Source of the DNA: JAGTVG01 sp964389805
GTDB lineage: Bacteria; Bacteroidota; Bacteroidia; Cytophagales; Cyclobacteriaceae
Direction of reading: 5' to 3'
Assembly (NCBI GenBank): GCA_964389805.1
Contig: CAYMFU010000068.1
Span: forward strand, 1-62,210
DNA: 62,210 nucleotides
The notes beneath the pieces are model-generated. The model saw only the letters and a program-made list of their open reading frames with translations. It was not told where the DNA came from and did no database searches. Shown piece by piece: positions 25,483 through 35,335 of this stretch. The number at the start of each line of letters is the position of its first letter. The first letter of the stretch is position 1. A program made the position numbers and the translations under genes.

Positions 25483-27270
25483 CTAATAGGCTTTTGCCTC
25501 AGAAGTATCGATCTCCAGGATTTTGAATTCTACCCTGCGATTTGATTGCCTTCCTTCATCCGTTGAATTGGTATCAACCGGAAGACTTTCTCCATATCCT
25601 TTGGGAATTATTCGGATAAAGTCAATACCCTGGTTAATTACATAGTCTACCACAGCGTCAGCGCGTCCCTGGGATAAATTGATGTTATAATTATCTGATC
25701 CTCTACTATCCGTATGGCCACCGATTTCAACTTTTACGTTCGAATTATCCAGCATGAATTTCACCACCCTGTCAAGTTGAGGAATTGATTCCGGTCGAAG
25801 CGTCGTTTTATCAAAATCAAAGAAAATATTATTCAGTCTGACGGTTATGCCCACTTCAATCGGCATCATGTACAGGTCTTTCATGATTCCATTGTATGGA
25901 TCAAATTCAATAACTTCCAGACTATCGGATAGATTTATGAAGCCTTCTTTGCTGGCCATGAACTGGTATTTTCCTATTGACGGAATTTGAGTATGATAGA
26001 ATCCATTTTCATCACTATGGACTTTTTTGGTTTTCATATTTTCCTTCTCGATCGTCATCTCAATAGACATTGGAAGATGGTCTTTTTTGTTGTAAACGAA
26101 CCCGGAGAGTTCCATCGATTGCGGATTCAAATAGAAATCCTTACTAATATTCAGATCGCCTTTGGTTCCCGATAAGTCAAGTGTATCAACCATAAGATCA
26201 AACCCCTCCTTAATAGAAGAAAATTCATAGAGTGACCGCTTGTTGAGTATAACCTCATAGAATCCCTCTTTGTTCGTATGTATCCACCCTGTATCCTCCT
26301 TTACTGCCAAATATTGAAGTTCCACTTCAAGTGGCCTGTTATTTCTTATGTTTCTTACATATCCTGAAACAGTGATTTCCGGAATAGGTATTAATCCGAT
26401 TATATCCAGGCTACCGCCATCTGCTGTCATTAAAGCCCGTGTCGTATATACATCATTTCCGGAAGCATCCATGGAAAAGTATGCGTCGAATTCATCGGTA
26501 TTTACCGGTGGCCCTATGTTTACGGGATCAGACCATTTCAGCCATGACTCATCAAGTCTTTCTGTTCTATAGATATCAGAACTTCCATATCCGCCGCCAC
26601 GGTTACTGGCAAAAAACATAGATTTATTATCCGCCGTAATGAATGGCCCAAATTCATCCAGGTGAGTACTGATCGGATCACCTATCTTCTCAGGTTTTGA
26701 CCAGGAATTAGGACCCTGGTTGAAACTCACATACAGATCACTTCTTTTGCCTTCCTTTGTTTCACTGAAGTAAAGAACCATAACCTTACCATCAGACGTC
26801 ATAAAGGCTCCCGAGAATCGTCCTTTATTCATTTTATCATAATCAGGGATTCTAAGTGATCTGGGATTTGACCATTTACCATTAACACGCGTAGTTAAAC
26901 TAAATCCTTCGGAATTTCCATTAGCCCCCCGGATCAGCAAAGTATTGCCATCGGCCAGAACACTCATTACCTGGTTATATCGTTGGGTATTAAGTGGTGA
27001 TTCCATATGAATTGCCTTTCCCCATTCCCCATATGCATCTTTTTGACAATACCAGATATCCTGGCTGTTATCTACCCCATATTTGTTTTGAGGGTGATCT
27101 GCTACAAAGAAGTAAAGTGTTTTTCCATCTGGTGAAATAATAGGTGCTGAATCGTGGAAACGGCTGTTCACTTTCCATCCTAGATGTTTCATCTCCCATA
27201 GGATTTCCGTATCCTGAGCAGAAGATATGGCGGTTATGGCTAGGAAGGCCACGAAAAATAAATTCCTCAT
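25483..27270 (-). CDS. OmpA-family protein with PD40 and carboxypeptidase-regulatory repeats
   Basis: An exported outer-membrane protein of 595 residues with signal peptide (cleavage near SSAQ). Residues about 30-290 are WD40/PD40-like beta-propeller repeats (ISPDGKTLYFFV, MTSDGKVMVLYFS, FITADNKSMFFAS). Two CarboxypepD_reg-like beta domains follow (about 295-365 and 385-455). The C-terminal OmpA domain (about 465-590) has FFDFDKTTLRPES, GGHTDSRGSDNYN and NRRVEF, which bind peptidoglycan. This domain order is common in Bacteroidota. It would link the outer membrane to the cell wall. Confidence 0.92.
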   Translation of the reverse strand: MRNLFFVAFLAITAISSAQDTEILWEMKHLGWKVNSRFHDSAPIISPDGKTLYFFVADHPQNKYGVDNSQDIWYCQKDAYGEWGKAIHMESPLNTQRYNQVMSVLADGNTLLIRGANGNSEGFSLTTRVNGKWSNPRSLRIPDYDKMNKGRFSGAFMTSDGKVMVLYFSETKEGKRSDLYVSFNQGPNSWSKPEKIGDPISTHLDEFGPFITADNKSMFFASNRGGGYGSSDIYRTERLDESWLKWSDPVNIGPPVNTDEFDAYFSMDASGNDVYTTRALMTADGGSLDIIGLIPIPEITVSGYVRNIRNNRPLEVELQYLAVKEDTGWIHTNKEGFYEVILNKRSLYEFSSIKEGFDLMVDTLDLSGTKGDLNISKDFYLNPQSMELSGFVYNKKDHLPMSIEMTIEKENMKTKKVHSDENGFYHTQIPSIGKYQFMASKEGFINLSDSLEVIEFDPYNGIMKDLYMMPIEVGITVRLNNIFFDFDKTTLRPESIPQLDRVVKFMLDNSNVKVEIGGHTDSRGSDNYNINLSQGRADAVVDYVINQGIDFIRIIPKGYGESLPVDTNSTDEGRQSNRRVEFKILEIDTSEAKAY

Positions 27271-27400
27271 ACAAAGCTGTTTAACAAATTGAACCTCTAT
27301 CCGATTAAAAACTCTGGTTGTTTGATATTAATACTGGATCTGGCAAAATAGTAAACAGGATTAATGGAATTAATATTTTAATTTTCTGTATCGGATGAAA

Positions 27401-28360
27401 TCAAATAACAGAGTTCCTGTCACAGGAACAATTAACAGGAGGAAGAATTTCCTGGTAAAGGTTGGTGTTTTCAAGACGGATCTTTCTGGCGTCCAGGCAT
27501 TTGCCGCAGGAGGAAAACAGATCGATGTCCCAGAGGTCAGCAAAAACACGACCGGATTTCAGCCCGACACCGAAATCTAATACTTCCTCCAAGGATTTGA
27601 TATCAGGAGGGGTAAAGTGGCCCTCTTTGTGAAGGATGTCTAATGCCCCATTGCCGGATCTGGTGGGAATAATTGCACAGCATTCCACCCCGCAGTCAAA
27701 AGCAAAATCTAAAGATCTCTTAGTCCATTCAATACCCTCATCTTCGGTCAGAAAAGGGGGGCGGAGCAGGATAAAAGCCCTGGATCTAATGTTATTTTGG
27801 TTTAGAAAATCAACTGATTTTCTAAAATCATTCAAATTCATACGTTTATTTAGCTTTGGCAGGACTTCCGGATGAACAGTTTCAAGTCCAATAGCTACCT
27901 GTAATTCTGTGCCAAGCAAATCCCTGAACCGAAGGGCCTTATCATTGATCAATTTGGGATGAGACTCAACAATTACTGTTTCAAAATCCTTTAATAGGGA
28001 GGCGATATCATTATAGTCATCTGCCGGAACAGCCTGGACATCAAAAAAATTACCGCTATTGTATAGTTTAATATGCGGGGTAGCAGGAAGTTGATTTAAT
28101 GCCCATTCAATCTGTTTCGGTATAGTTCCTGAAGGTACTTTTTCATCCGTGGTGTTCTTCCAAAGATCACACATGAGACAGGAAAAGGGGCACTCCTTGT
28201 TGCTGAGAAAAATGGTTGTTATATCTTCGATTTTGCCGGAAAATGTACGTTCTTTTTCAACATTATTAGCATATGGCCTGTAAAGATCGATCTTATTTTT
28301 ATCTCCCCGCTGAGCACGGATCCAAACATCATTCAGTTTGTGGGCGATTTTATTATTCAT
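27401..28360 (-). CDS. Radical SAM protein, RaSEA-like (TIGR01210-type)
   Basis: A 319-residue radical SAM protein. The cluster motif is C-x3-C-x2-C: CPFSCLMC with Cys57, Cys61, Cys64. The spacing and the following DLWKNTT segment resemble the archaeosine-biosynthesis radical SAM lyase RaSEA and its bacterial relatives. True archaeosine is not expected in a bacterium, so the substrate is unknown. Additional cysteines (VECCAIIP and the C-terminal CGKC region) may support structure or an extra metal site. The next gene upstream on the same strand is an asparagine-synthetase-like protein 206 bp away, suggesting the two act together. Confidence 0.75.
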   Translation of the reverse strand: MNNKIAHKLNDVWIRAQRGDKNKIDLYRPYANNVEKERTFSGKIEDITTIFLSNKECPFSCLMCDLWKNTTDEKVPSGTIPKQIEWALNQLPATPHIKLYNSGNFFDVQAVPADDYNDIASLLKDFETVIVESHPKLINDKALRFRDLLGTELQVAIGLETVHPEVLPKLNKRMNLNDFRKSVDFLNQNNIRSRAFILLRPPFLTEDEGIEWTKRSLDFAFDCGVECCAIIPTRSGNGALDILHKEGHFTPPDIKSLEEVLDFGVGLKSGRVFADLWDIDLFSSCGKCLDARKIRLENTNLYQEILPPVNCSCDRNSVI

Positions 28361-28566
28361 TTCTCAGGTCCTTGTTTTCATCATTTAATTGACCTCTATA
28401 AAGTCCATATTAAAGATCCTGATATCAACCAGTTTGTGAAAATCTCTATTGCACATCTTACGGATCCTATTACTATCGGGGTTACAGATCTTTTCTCGTC
28501 AAATTAACAGACCCTATAAACACATAGTTCAGAAATACTCTTATTAACAAACCATTCAGGAAAGTC

Positions 28567-29895
28567 TTATCCATATAATGCCTGGAAAGTGCGTCGATAT
28601 GCCATTTCAGACTCAGGAAATTGCTTTTCAAATGTAGATCGCTCCACTGCGCCATGCTGAAACCTGCGCTTAGGGAATACAGACATATCCGAACCCGTGA
28701 GGGCTTTAACACCGCTTGAAACGATTTTCCCCTTTAATTCATAAAGTTTTTCATGATCCCAATCCGTCATTTTTATATAAGGGAAGCTTTCCGCCACTTC
28801 AATAACATTTGGCAGGGTATAAGGGCTGAAGCTATCGAAATGAAGCACTTCAGCAGGCGCATAAGTCCTGGTATAACCGCGACTCAAGCCACCGGAATAT
28901 GTTAAGGAGTGTTTCATCGAATGTACGCCCCAGCCTTCCTGGTATAACATTAGGTTATTCAATACACTTCTTATTGTTAATTCCGGATTTTCCTCGATGG
29001 GATAATCTTTCAGGTTTTCATCACCACCATCTCCATCGATAATATATTTCCAATCCGGGTACTTGTTTCGTATGACTTTTAATAATGCGAAATTCATTGT
29101 GGCTGATTGTATATCAAGGGGTTTGTAATCCTCGGTGACTTTTATAGTCTCTTTCCAGTCAATATCGGCCTCACTTACTTCAATTGGTTCCAGGAACATT
29201 TCCAGACCCAATTTTCTCAAAAACGTATGCGCCTGGTCAAGATCTTCCCCTTTCCCATCAACAGATAAGGTAAAGGCTTTCAGTCTCGATGGACTCTCAC
29301 CTAATTCTCTTAAGGCATGATAAGTTAATAAGAATACAGATCCGCTATCTATTCCTGCAGAAAAAGTGACTCCGATCGGACCTGTTTTAGCCCTGTTTTT
29401 TAACCATTTTTTTATTTCTTCATATAAAACAGACATGTATATTTTCCCCAAGACCCCTGGTTCTGTTTCCTGCAAACTATTTCTTTCAGGACAGAAAAAC
29501 CTTTCATAGACCGGATTCGGATCAGGGCATCCTAACAATTCTATCTTGGTAATATAATGTGCCGGAGCCATCCTGGTGTAGGAAGGATGAAACTGGTCAT
29601 CCAGCCCTTCTTTTTTCAAATAATTGAAAATAGTGTCAATCCGGTCTGCAATTATCAGGCAGGGACCATCGATCAGTTTAGCTATAAAATATCGCAGGGG
29701 CTTTCCAATTGACCTGGCAAGGTGTATGGTCTTCCCATCAACAGAAACCAGGGCGAATTGGCCATCTATTTTTCGAACAGCCTCTCTGTCACCGGATCTT
29801 ACAATCTCTTTGGCCTCTTCCACGGTCATGTTATAGATAATATTCTTCGCTGGATCTGTGAGGTCAACAACACTTTCAATATACTTGTGATTCAT
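28567..29895 (-). CDS. Asparagine-synthetase-like amidotransferase without glutaminase cysteine
   Basis: A 442-residue protein. The C-terminal synthetase domain has the PP-loop motif FSAGIDSGS (178-186) and a later GDGGDENL, so ATP-dependent adenylation of a carboxylate is likely. The N-terminal half is a shortened remnant of the glutamine amidotransferase fold: the protein starts MNHKYIES and lacks the Cys2 nucleophile, so it cannot use glutamine through the usual route. It might use ammonia or an amine substrate, as beta-lactam synthetase relatives do. The substrate is unknown. It precedes the radical SAM gene on the same strand. A perfect -7 element is upstream. Confidence 0.8.
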   Translation of the reverse strand: MNHKYIESVVDLTDPAKNIIYNMTVEEAKEIVRSGDREAVRKIDGQFALVSVDGKTIHLARSIGKPLRYFIAKLIDGPCLIIADRIDTIFNYLKKEGLDDQFHPSYTRMAPAHYITKIELLGCPDPNPVYERFFCPERNSLQETEPGVLGKIYMSVLYEEIKKWLKNRAKTGPIGVTFSAGIDSGSVFLLTYHALRELGESPSRLKAFTLSVDGKGEDLDQAHTFLRKLGLEMFLEPIEVSEADIDWKETIKVTEDYKPLDIQSATMNFALLKVIRNKYPDWKYIIDGDGGDENLKDYPIEENPELTIRSVLNNLMLYQEGWGVHSMKHSLTYSGGLSRGYTRTYAPAEVLHFDSFSPYTLPNVIEVAESFPYIKMTDWDHEKLYELKGKIVSSGVKALTGSDMSVFPKRRFQHGAVERSTFEKQFPESEMAYRRTFQALYG

Positions 29896-29961
29896 TTTAA
29901 GTTTCTTTTTTGTTAATCCAATCAGTACGATTCAGTATTAACTAAATCTATCTTCAGGTAC

Positions 29962-29969
29962 CAAATTTA
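29962..29969 (-). promoter_or_regulatory. -7 element of the asparagine-synthetase-like gene
   Basis: The minus strand reads TAAATTTG, a perfect TAnnTTTG match about 67 bp upstream of the start codon. No clear -33 motif. Confidence 0.35.
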
Positions 29970-30003
29970 AACAATAAATTAAATAATGCAGGAGATGAAA
30001 GAC

Positions 30004-31659
30004 TTAGTTTAAACCTTCACCCTGTATGATGGTGATATATCGATTGATATCAATATCTTTATAAGTTTCCTCTGAACTATCAGGCCATCGAATATGAAGT
30101 TTTCTAATTGTGTCTTCATTCCCCATACCAAATAAAATTCTGGGATCATTATAGGATAAATAACTTGTTGCCCACTGGTTGATCTTAACCTGTACTTTAT
30201 CTTGAGTATACAAAGTAACAGTTGCTCCTATTGCAGAAGCAGGTCCATTATTCCCTTTTAAAGTTATTCCTAGCCAGTTGTTTGTATTCCCAATATCGTT
30301 TCTCAATAAAACAGGTGAAGCTTTCAGGTCAATGTGTGAGACAACAATGTCCAGGTCGCCGTCATTATCAAAGTCCCATGTCGCTGCAGCTCGTCCAGAG
30401 CGTTTTGTGTTAAAATAAGGATGTAATTTTGCTCCCGCATCCTTGAAATTTCCTTTTCCGTCATTATCCAGCAGCAGAGGTTTTTGAAGAATCAACTCTT
30501 CCGCCGTGCCATTTGTAGTAAAGATGTCTATATCTCCGTCATTATTGTAATCGAACATGGCAGCGGCCCACTGTCCTTTTCCAGAGAAATTATGAGCAAC
30601 CCCGGATTGTCGGGTCACATCCTCAAACACACCATCCCCCAGATTTCTATACATTGCACCGTACTTCAGATCAGTCACCAATAAGTCAATCGCTCCATCA
30701 CCATCTATATCTCCTATGCTACCATGCATGGATCCGGTCGGAGAGCCCTCATCATTGGCAGCAACCCCGGCAGCAACAGCAATTTCTGTAAATTTCAGAT
30801 CCCCGTCATTACGAAACAGAAAATTCAACTGGTGGTCATTCCCCTGGAACATATCAAGATCCCCGTCATCGTCATAATCGTAGACGGTGAGACCCATGCA
30901 TTTTGAATCCGGGTAGAGCATATTCAGATCTGCTGTCACTTCCCTGAAAGTGCCATCCGGTTGTTGCATGTACATCATGGAGGCCTGTCCTTTGTATTCA
31001 GAAGGATGTGGCATCATATCCGGGGTAGTTGGAGAAACATATTCAGGATTAAATGCCAGGAAATTTCCGACCATCATATCTACTCTTTTGTCATTGTTAT
31101 AGTCCCAGAATGCAACTCCAACACTCCATTTTGTAAAACCATTTAACATATCTGGTCCTTTGAGGCCTATTTGACCTGCTATATCTGTAAAGGTGCCATC
31201 CCCATTATTTCTATAAAAAACGTTCTGGCCATAATTCAGCAGGTAAATGTCGGTATCCCCATCCCCATCGTAATCAAGAGCACCTGCAGCCATACTCCAA
31301 TGCCTGTCATCCACCCCTGCTGATTCAGCCACTTCTGTAAAAGTTCCATTGCCATTGTTTCGATAGAGGTGGTTTGGTGTGTTTTCAAATACTCTGCCTT
31401 CCTCATCACTGATTCCTTCAAGATAAGTTCCATTAAGCATATAAAGGTCCATCCAGCTATCCCCGTTATAATCAAGAATGGTCACCCCGGATCCACTGCT
31501 CTCAAGTATATTTTCATAGGTATAATCTCCGAAATTGTATTTGAATGTTATGCCTGATTCTTCGGTGACATCCGTAAATGCCTGGGGAATTGACTGAGTT
31601 GCGCCCATTGTGCACAATGAGATTACAAGCACAAAACATATACTTATCTTTAAATTCAT
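30004..31659 (-). CDS. Exported FG-GAP/VCBS repeat protein with ASPIC/UnbV domain
   Basis: An exported CRTAC1-like protein of 551 residues with a signal peptide (MNLKISICFVLVISLCTMGA). It carries about five or six FG-GAP/VCBS repeats recognised by Asp-rich calcium-type loops such as DYDGDGDTDIYLLNYG, DYNNDGDIDIFTTNG and DFDNDGDLDIVVSH, forming a beta-propeller. The C-terminal ASPIC/UnbV domain (about 460-551) includes GATVTLYTQDK, GMGNEDTIRKLHIRWP and SSEET. These proteins are surface or secreted; ligand unknown. It is downstream of the 1193-residue VCBS protein with a 24-bp gap and is likely cotranscribed. Confidence 0.88.
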   Translation of the reverse strand: MNLKISICFVLVISLCTMGATQSIPQAFTDVTEESGITFKYNFGDYTYENILESSGSGVTILDYNGDSWMDLYMLNGTYLEGISDEEGRVFENTPNHLYRNNGNGTFTEVAESAGVDDRHWSMAAGALDYDGDGDTDIYLLNYGQNVFYRNNGDGTFTDIAGQIGLKGPDMLNGFTKWSVGVAFWDYNNDKRVDMMVGNFLAFNPEYVSPTTPDMMPHPSEYKGQASMMYMQQPDGTFREVTADLNMLYPDSKCMGLTVYDYDDDGDLDMFQGNDHQLNFLFRNDGDLKFTEIAVAAGVAANDEGSPTGSMHGSIGDIDGDGAIDLLVTDLKYGAMYRNLGDGVFEDVTRQSGVAHNFSGKGQWAAAMFDYNNDGDIDIFTTNGTAEELILQKPLLLDNDGKGNFKDAGAKLHPYFNTKRSGRAAATWDFDNDGDLDIVVSHIDLKASPVLLRNDIGNTNNWLGITLKGNNGPASAIGATVTLYTQDKVQVKINQWATSYLSYNDPRILFGMGNEDTIRKLHIRWPDSSEETYKDIDINRYITIIQGEGLN

Positions 31660-31683
31660 CTTCCTTCGTACAAATTCAATTTA

Positions 31684-34600
31684 TTACTTCTTTATTTTAT
31701 GTATCTCGTACGTTTCTACAACCTCCGGTAATCTGAACTGACGTGCCCTCTGCGACAAATACGTACAGCCGTAATAAAATTCCTGCTTTCTCCTGGAACC
31801 ATCCTGAAAAACCAATTCGGCATATATATCATTGGGATTTAGTTCGATTATTTTTCCACTATACTTCGAGGTAAAGGCTTTTAAGCTGTCCTGGTTTTGT
31901 GTAACGAGGAAAAGATTTTGGCCATTGGATAATGGCATATCTACTATGGCTTTGGCATCGCCGGGTACAAGGAATCCTGAATTCGGGTATTCTGAGATCT
32001 CAAACTGTCCATTTCCCTTTCCAGCCAGAAATAATCCATTCAATGCATCCATTTTTCCCCAGAATGGATTATTACCATAAAAATTACCTACAATGAGTAC
32101 ATCCAGATGCTGATCCTGATTGAAATCGCCAGGTAACATGCCGAAAACTGGAGCAAATTGAATTTTCGAATGCAAGGGCGTCAATTTGAAATTACCATTA
32201 CCTAGATTTTCTATGTATGAGCTTTCCAGATAATTCGCCCTCAGAATTTTAGCGTTTATTAATTCTTCTTCAGAAAATAAGGAATCAATAGTAGCATCGC
32301 TATAGGCTTTAAAGTTTGGAAACCTTTTTTTCATCAAATCAATCTGCTTATTCAGGTCATTTCTAAAATGAATTGGAAAATTCTTTCGTGAAGCATCGAT
32401 GTCTTTAGCGAAACCAGCCAGTACCACATCAGTGCGCCCATTGTTATCAAAATCCGAGGCATAGGCTGTTATTGGCTCATCGATTTTAGCTTTATAATAG
32501 GAATTTAATCCATGATTACCGGCTAAATAATCAATATCGCCATCGTTATCAAAATCACCACCTGCCAGGCTGTTCCACCATCCTGAAAGATCTTCCAGTC
32601 CTGAACCCTCTGTAATATCTAAAAGATGATCGCCCTTGTTTTCTAAAATGATAATCGGCATCCATTCAGCGGCTAAAATCAAATCAATATTTGAGTCATT
32701 GTTGAAATCGGTCCATAAAGCATCTTTTACTAAAATGCTCTCCAATAATAAAGGACAATAGAATTTCGTAATATCTGTAAACTGGGGCTTATTGATTTCT
32801 GAATCATTTCTAAGGATATAGCTTTGTGACGAAAATGGATATTGCCCTGGCAAAGCTCCTCCACCAATGAACAGATCGATATCTCCGTCTTTGTCAATGT
32901 CGGCGCCTTTCACGCATGTGCCCGGATTAACATGACCGGGCAATATATTATGCGATGGGGTAAAAGTACCCTCACCATCGTTGAGATAAACCCTGTCTTT
33001 ATAAGTTGGTGAATTGATCTCCTGTTCTACGCTTCCGCTGACAACCACCAGATCGATATCACCATCACCCTCTATATCGAAAAGTATTGAACCCTGGTCT
33101 TCAGACCAGACAGCATCATCATCATTAAGCTTTTCCCCGGAAAATTTTCCATTCTTCTGTAAATAGAAACTACCGGGATATTTTTTTGAACCACCCACAA
33201 AAAAATCAAGCTCCCCATTTTTGTCGAAATCAGCCACTGATAGAGATGGGCCATACTGTGAATGCTGAAACGGGAGTGTAGGCTGGAAATAAAAATCATT
33301 AAATGGATCTTCTTTATGAAGATAATCTATGCCTATATTTTCAATAACCGGATTGAAAATAAGTCCCACTGAATCTAACTTCACCTTATTCAATCCACTG
33401 GTAAATGTACTTTTGAACTGATCATCACTTATTTCAATGATCTGATCAGCAGGGATATGGTACTTTTGCAAAATCCTTCCATCAGGTGAAGTAATATGCA
33501 GGGAATCTAATACATCATTAGTCCCGAGACCAATATGGATTACCGGATCTACTGAAGATAAAAAACCATGGTATGTGGAATGGTCGGAGTAGATGGATTG
33601 TCCATTATTAAAAGCAGTCACGATATACCCAAGGCCAATCCCTGAATGCATTTTTGTATTTAGTTTAATCCTCAAATAATGATTATCGTTCATAGCATCA
33701 TGCCCTGAATAAAGCCTGTTCTCATATAAAGAGGCTGGTTCGTTGATATTATTGCATACGATATCCAGGTCGCCATCATTATCCAGGTCTACATAAGCGG
33801 CTCCATTCGAATAGGAGGGCAGGTCAAAACCCCATTCTGCCGATTTATCGACAAATGAATATTCTCCTGTATTCTTAAATATGTAATTATGGATATGTCT
33901 AACAGGGATATTTTCAAGTTCTTCTTCCATACTTAAACGCATTCCCCTTCGGCTTCCGGAAGTGGCATAATCCAGATCAGTAACATCCCGAGGATATCCA
34001 TTGCTGATAAACAAATCGCGAAAGCCATCGTTATCGAAATCCGCCAGTAATGCTGACCAGCTCCAATCTGTGGCGAACGCGTTTGAGAACAATCCAATTT
34101 CGCTGAAAAGATGATTCCCAAAAGCATCGGGTCCGATGTTCAGCTGAAGAACATTACGCTTATACTGATCGTGATATCCATATTTTTTATTGTCACTGTT
34201 ATTACTGAACCTGGATCCTGCATACATTTGTTTTAGTCTCTGGTTATCATCAGGCAGCATATCCAATGTATATATATCTGGAAGGGCATCATTGTTTACG
34301 TCTGCAATATCATGCCCCATGGCTGAGTGGCCAATATGTTTTGTATATTCTGAAATTCTTTCAGAAAATGTACCCTCCTGATTGTTTATGTACAGGAGGT
34401 CTGTGCTCAGATAGTCATTTGTTATATATACATCCTTCCATCCATCCTGATTTATGTCAATAATACTGATCCCCAAGCCATATCCTTCATATCGAATTCC
34501 TGCCTGCTCGGTATAATTCTCAAAAGTTCCATCTCCCTTGTTTCTATAGAACCGGTCATTTGTTATGGAAGAGCCATCTACCTTCCTTGGCCTGTATTTA

Positions 34601-35265
34601 TTAGGAAAATCAGTATCTAAAACGTTCGTCAATACGTATAAATCAAGATCCCCATCCTTGTCATAGTCGAAGAACGCAGCATTGGAGGAATAGCCATCGT
34701 CATCGATTTGCATATCCGAAGCTTTCTCGGTAAAAGTTGGAATGCCTTCTATATTTGGGCCATTATTTAGGAACATCATATTCCTTCGCAATTCAGGAAC
34801 AGAACTGTATGATGCACAAACGTATATGTCCTGCCAGCCATCATTATTGATATCCACCACGGCCACGCCTGTACTCCATTTTTCGGATGCCTCAATACCA
34901 GCAGACCTCGTAATATCTTCAAATCCAAGATCTCCCTTGTTCAGGTATAATCTGTTGGCAACCATACTTCCACAGAAAAACAAGTCCTGAAATCCATCAT
35001 TATTAAAGTCTCCTATGCCAACCCCTGCTCCATTATATAGATATTCATATGAAATAATATTGAAATATTCGTCTTCAAGTATTTCGTTGACAAATCCTAT
35101 TCCTGTATTTTCCGGAGGGAGCAGATCAAATAGCTTATCTGACTTTTCAGCGCATCCCGATATAAGTAAGATGCTGATCAGAATGAGTGTAAATTTTGCC
35201 CTGACTTGACTAACCTTCAATGAAACAGTATGCCTATAAACAATCATAAATTGAAAAACCGACAA
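31684..35265 (-). CDS. Giant VCBS/ASPIC lipoprotein (about 1190 residues)
   Basis: An exported lipoprotein; the signal ends in ILLISGC with Cys38. The real start could be downstream of 35265 because the first 20 residues are not a normal signal peptide start, but no better ATG exists. Two sets of FG-GAP/VCBS repeats (for example DFNNDGFQDLFFCG and DIDKDGDIDLFIGGG) flank a central ASPIC/UnbV-like domain at about 530-620. In this family such two-propeller lipoproteins sit on the outer-membrane surface; the ligand is unknown. It precedes the 551-residue VCBS gene and has a -7 promoter element just upstream. Confidence 0.88.
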   Translation of the reverse strand: MSVFQFMIVYRHTVSLKVSQVRAKFTLILISILLISGCAEKSDKLFDLLPPENTGIGFVNEILEDEYFNIISYEYLYNGAGVGIGDFNNDGFQDLFFCGSMVANRLYLNKGDLGFEDITRSAGIEASEKWSTGVAVVDINNDGWQDIYVCASYSSVPELRRNMMFLNNGPNIEGIPTFTEKASDMQIDDDGYSSNAAFFDYDKDGDLDLYVLTNVLDTDFPNKYRPRKVDGSSITNDRFYRNKGDGTFENYTEQAGIRYEGYGLGISIIDINQDGWKDVYITNDYLSTDLLYINNQEGTFSERISEYTKHIGHSAMGHDIADVNNDALPDIYTLDMLPDDNQRLKQMYAGSRFSNNSDNKKYGYHDQYKRNVLQLNIGPDAFGNHLFSEIGLFSNAFATDWSWSALLADFDNDGFRDLFISNGYPRDVTDLDYATSGSRRGMRLSMEEELENIPVRHIHNYIFKNTGEYSFVDKSAEWGFDLPSYSNGAAYVDLDNDGDLDIVCNNINEPASLYENRLYSGHDAMNDNHYLRIKLNTKMHSGIGLGYIVTAFNNGQSIYSDHSTYHGFLSSVDPVIHIGLGTNDVLDSLHITSPDGRILQKYHIPADQIIEISDDQFKSTFTSGLNKVKLDSVGLIFNPVIENIGIDYLHKEDPFNDFYFQPTLPFQHSQYGPSLSVADFDKNGELDFFVGGSKKYPGSFYLQKNGKFSGEKLNDDDAVWSEDQGSILFDIEGDGDIDLVVVSGSVEQEINSPTYKDRVYLNDGEGTFTPSHNILPGHVNPGTCVKGADIDKDGDIDLFIGGGALPGQYPFSSQSYILRNDSEINKPQFTDITKFYCPLLLESILVKDALWTDFNNDSNIDLILAAEWMPIIILENKGDHLLDITEGSGLEDLSGWWNSLAGGDFDNDGDIDYLAGNHGLNSYYKAKIDEPITAYASDFDNNGRTDVVLAGFAKDIDASRKNFPIHFRNDLNKQIDLMKKRFPNFKAYSDATIDSLFSEEELINAKILRANYLESSYIENLGNGNFKLTPLHSKIQFAPVFGMLPGDFNQDQHLDVLIVGNFYGNNPFWGKMDALNGLFLAGKGNGQFEISEYPNSGFLVPGDAKAIVDMPLSNGQNLFLVTQNQDSLKAFTSKYSGKIIELNPNDIYAELVFQDGSRRKQEFYYGCTYLSQRARQFRLPEVVETYEIHKIKK

Positions 35266-35294
35266 TGATCAACGGAATCATAAATAATGTGGAT

Positions 35295-35302
35295 CAAAGC
35301 TA
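35295..35302 (-). promoter_or_regulatory. -7 element of the giant VCBS lipoprotein gene
   Basis: The minus strand reads TAGCTTTG, a perfect TAnnTTTG match 30 bp upstream of the start codon, implying a leader of about 22 nt. Confidence 0.4.
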
Positions 35303-35335
35303 TACATAAATTCAAAAGATTGTATTCGAAATTTG

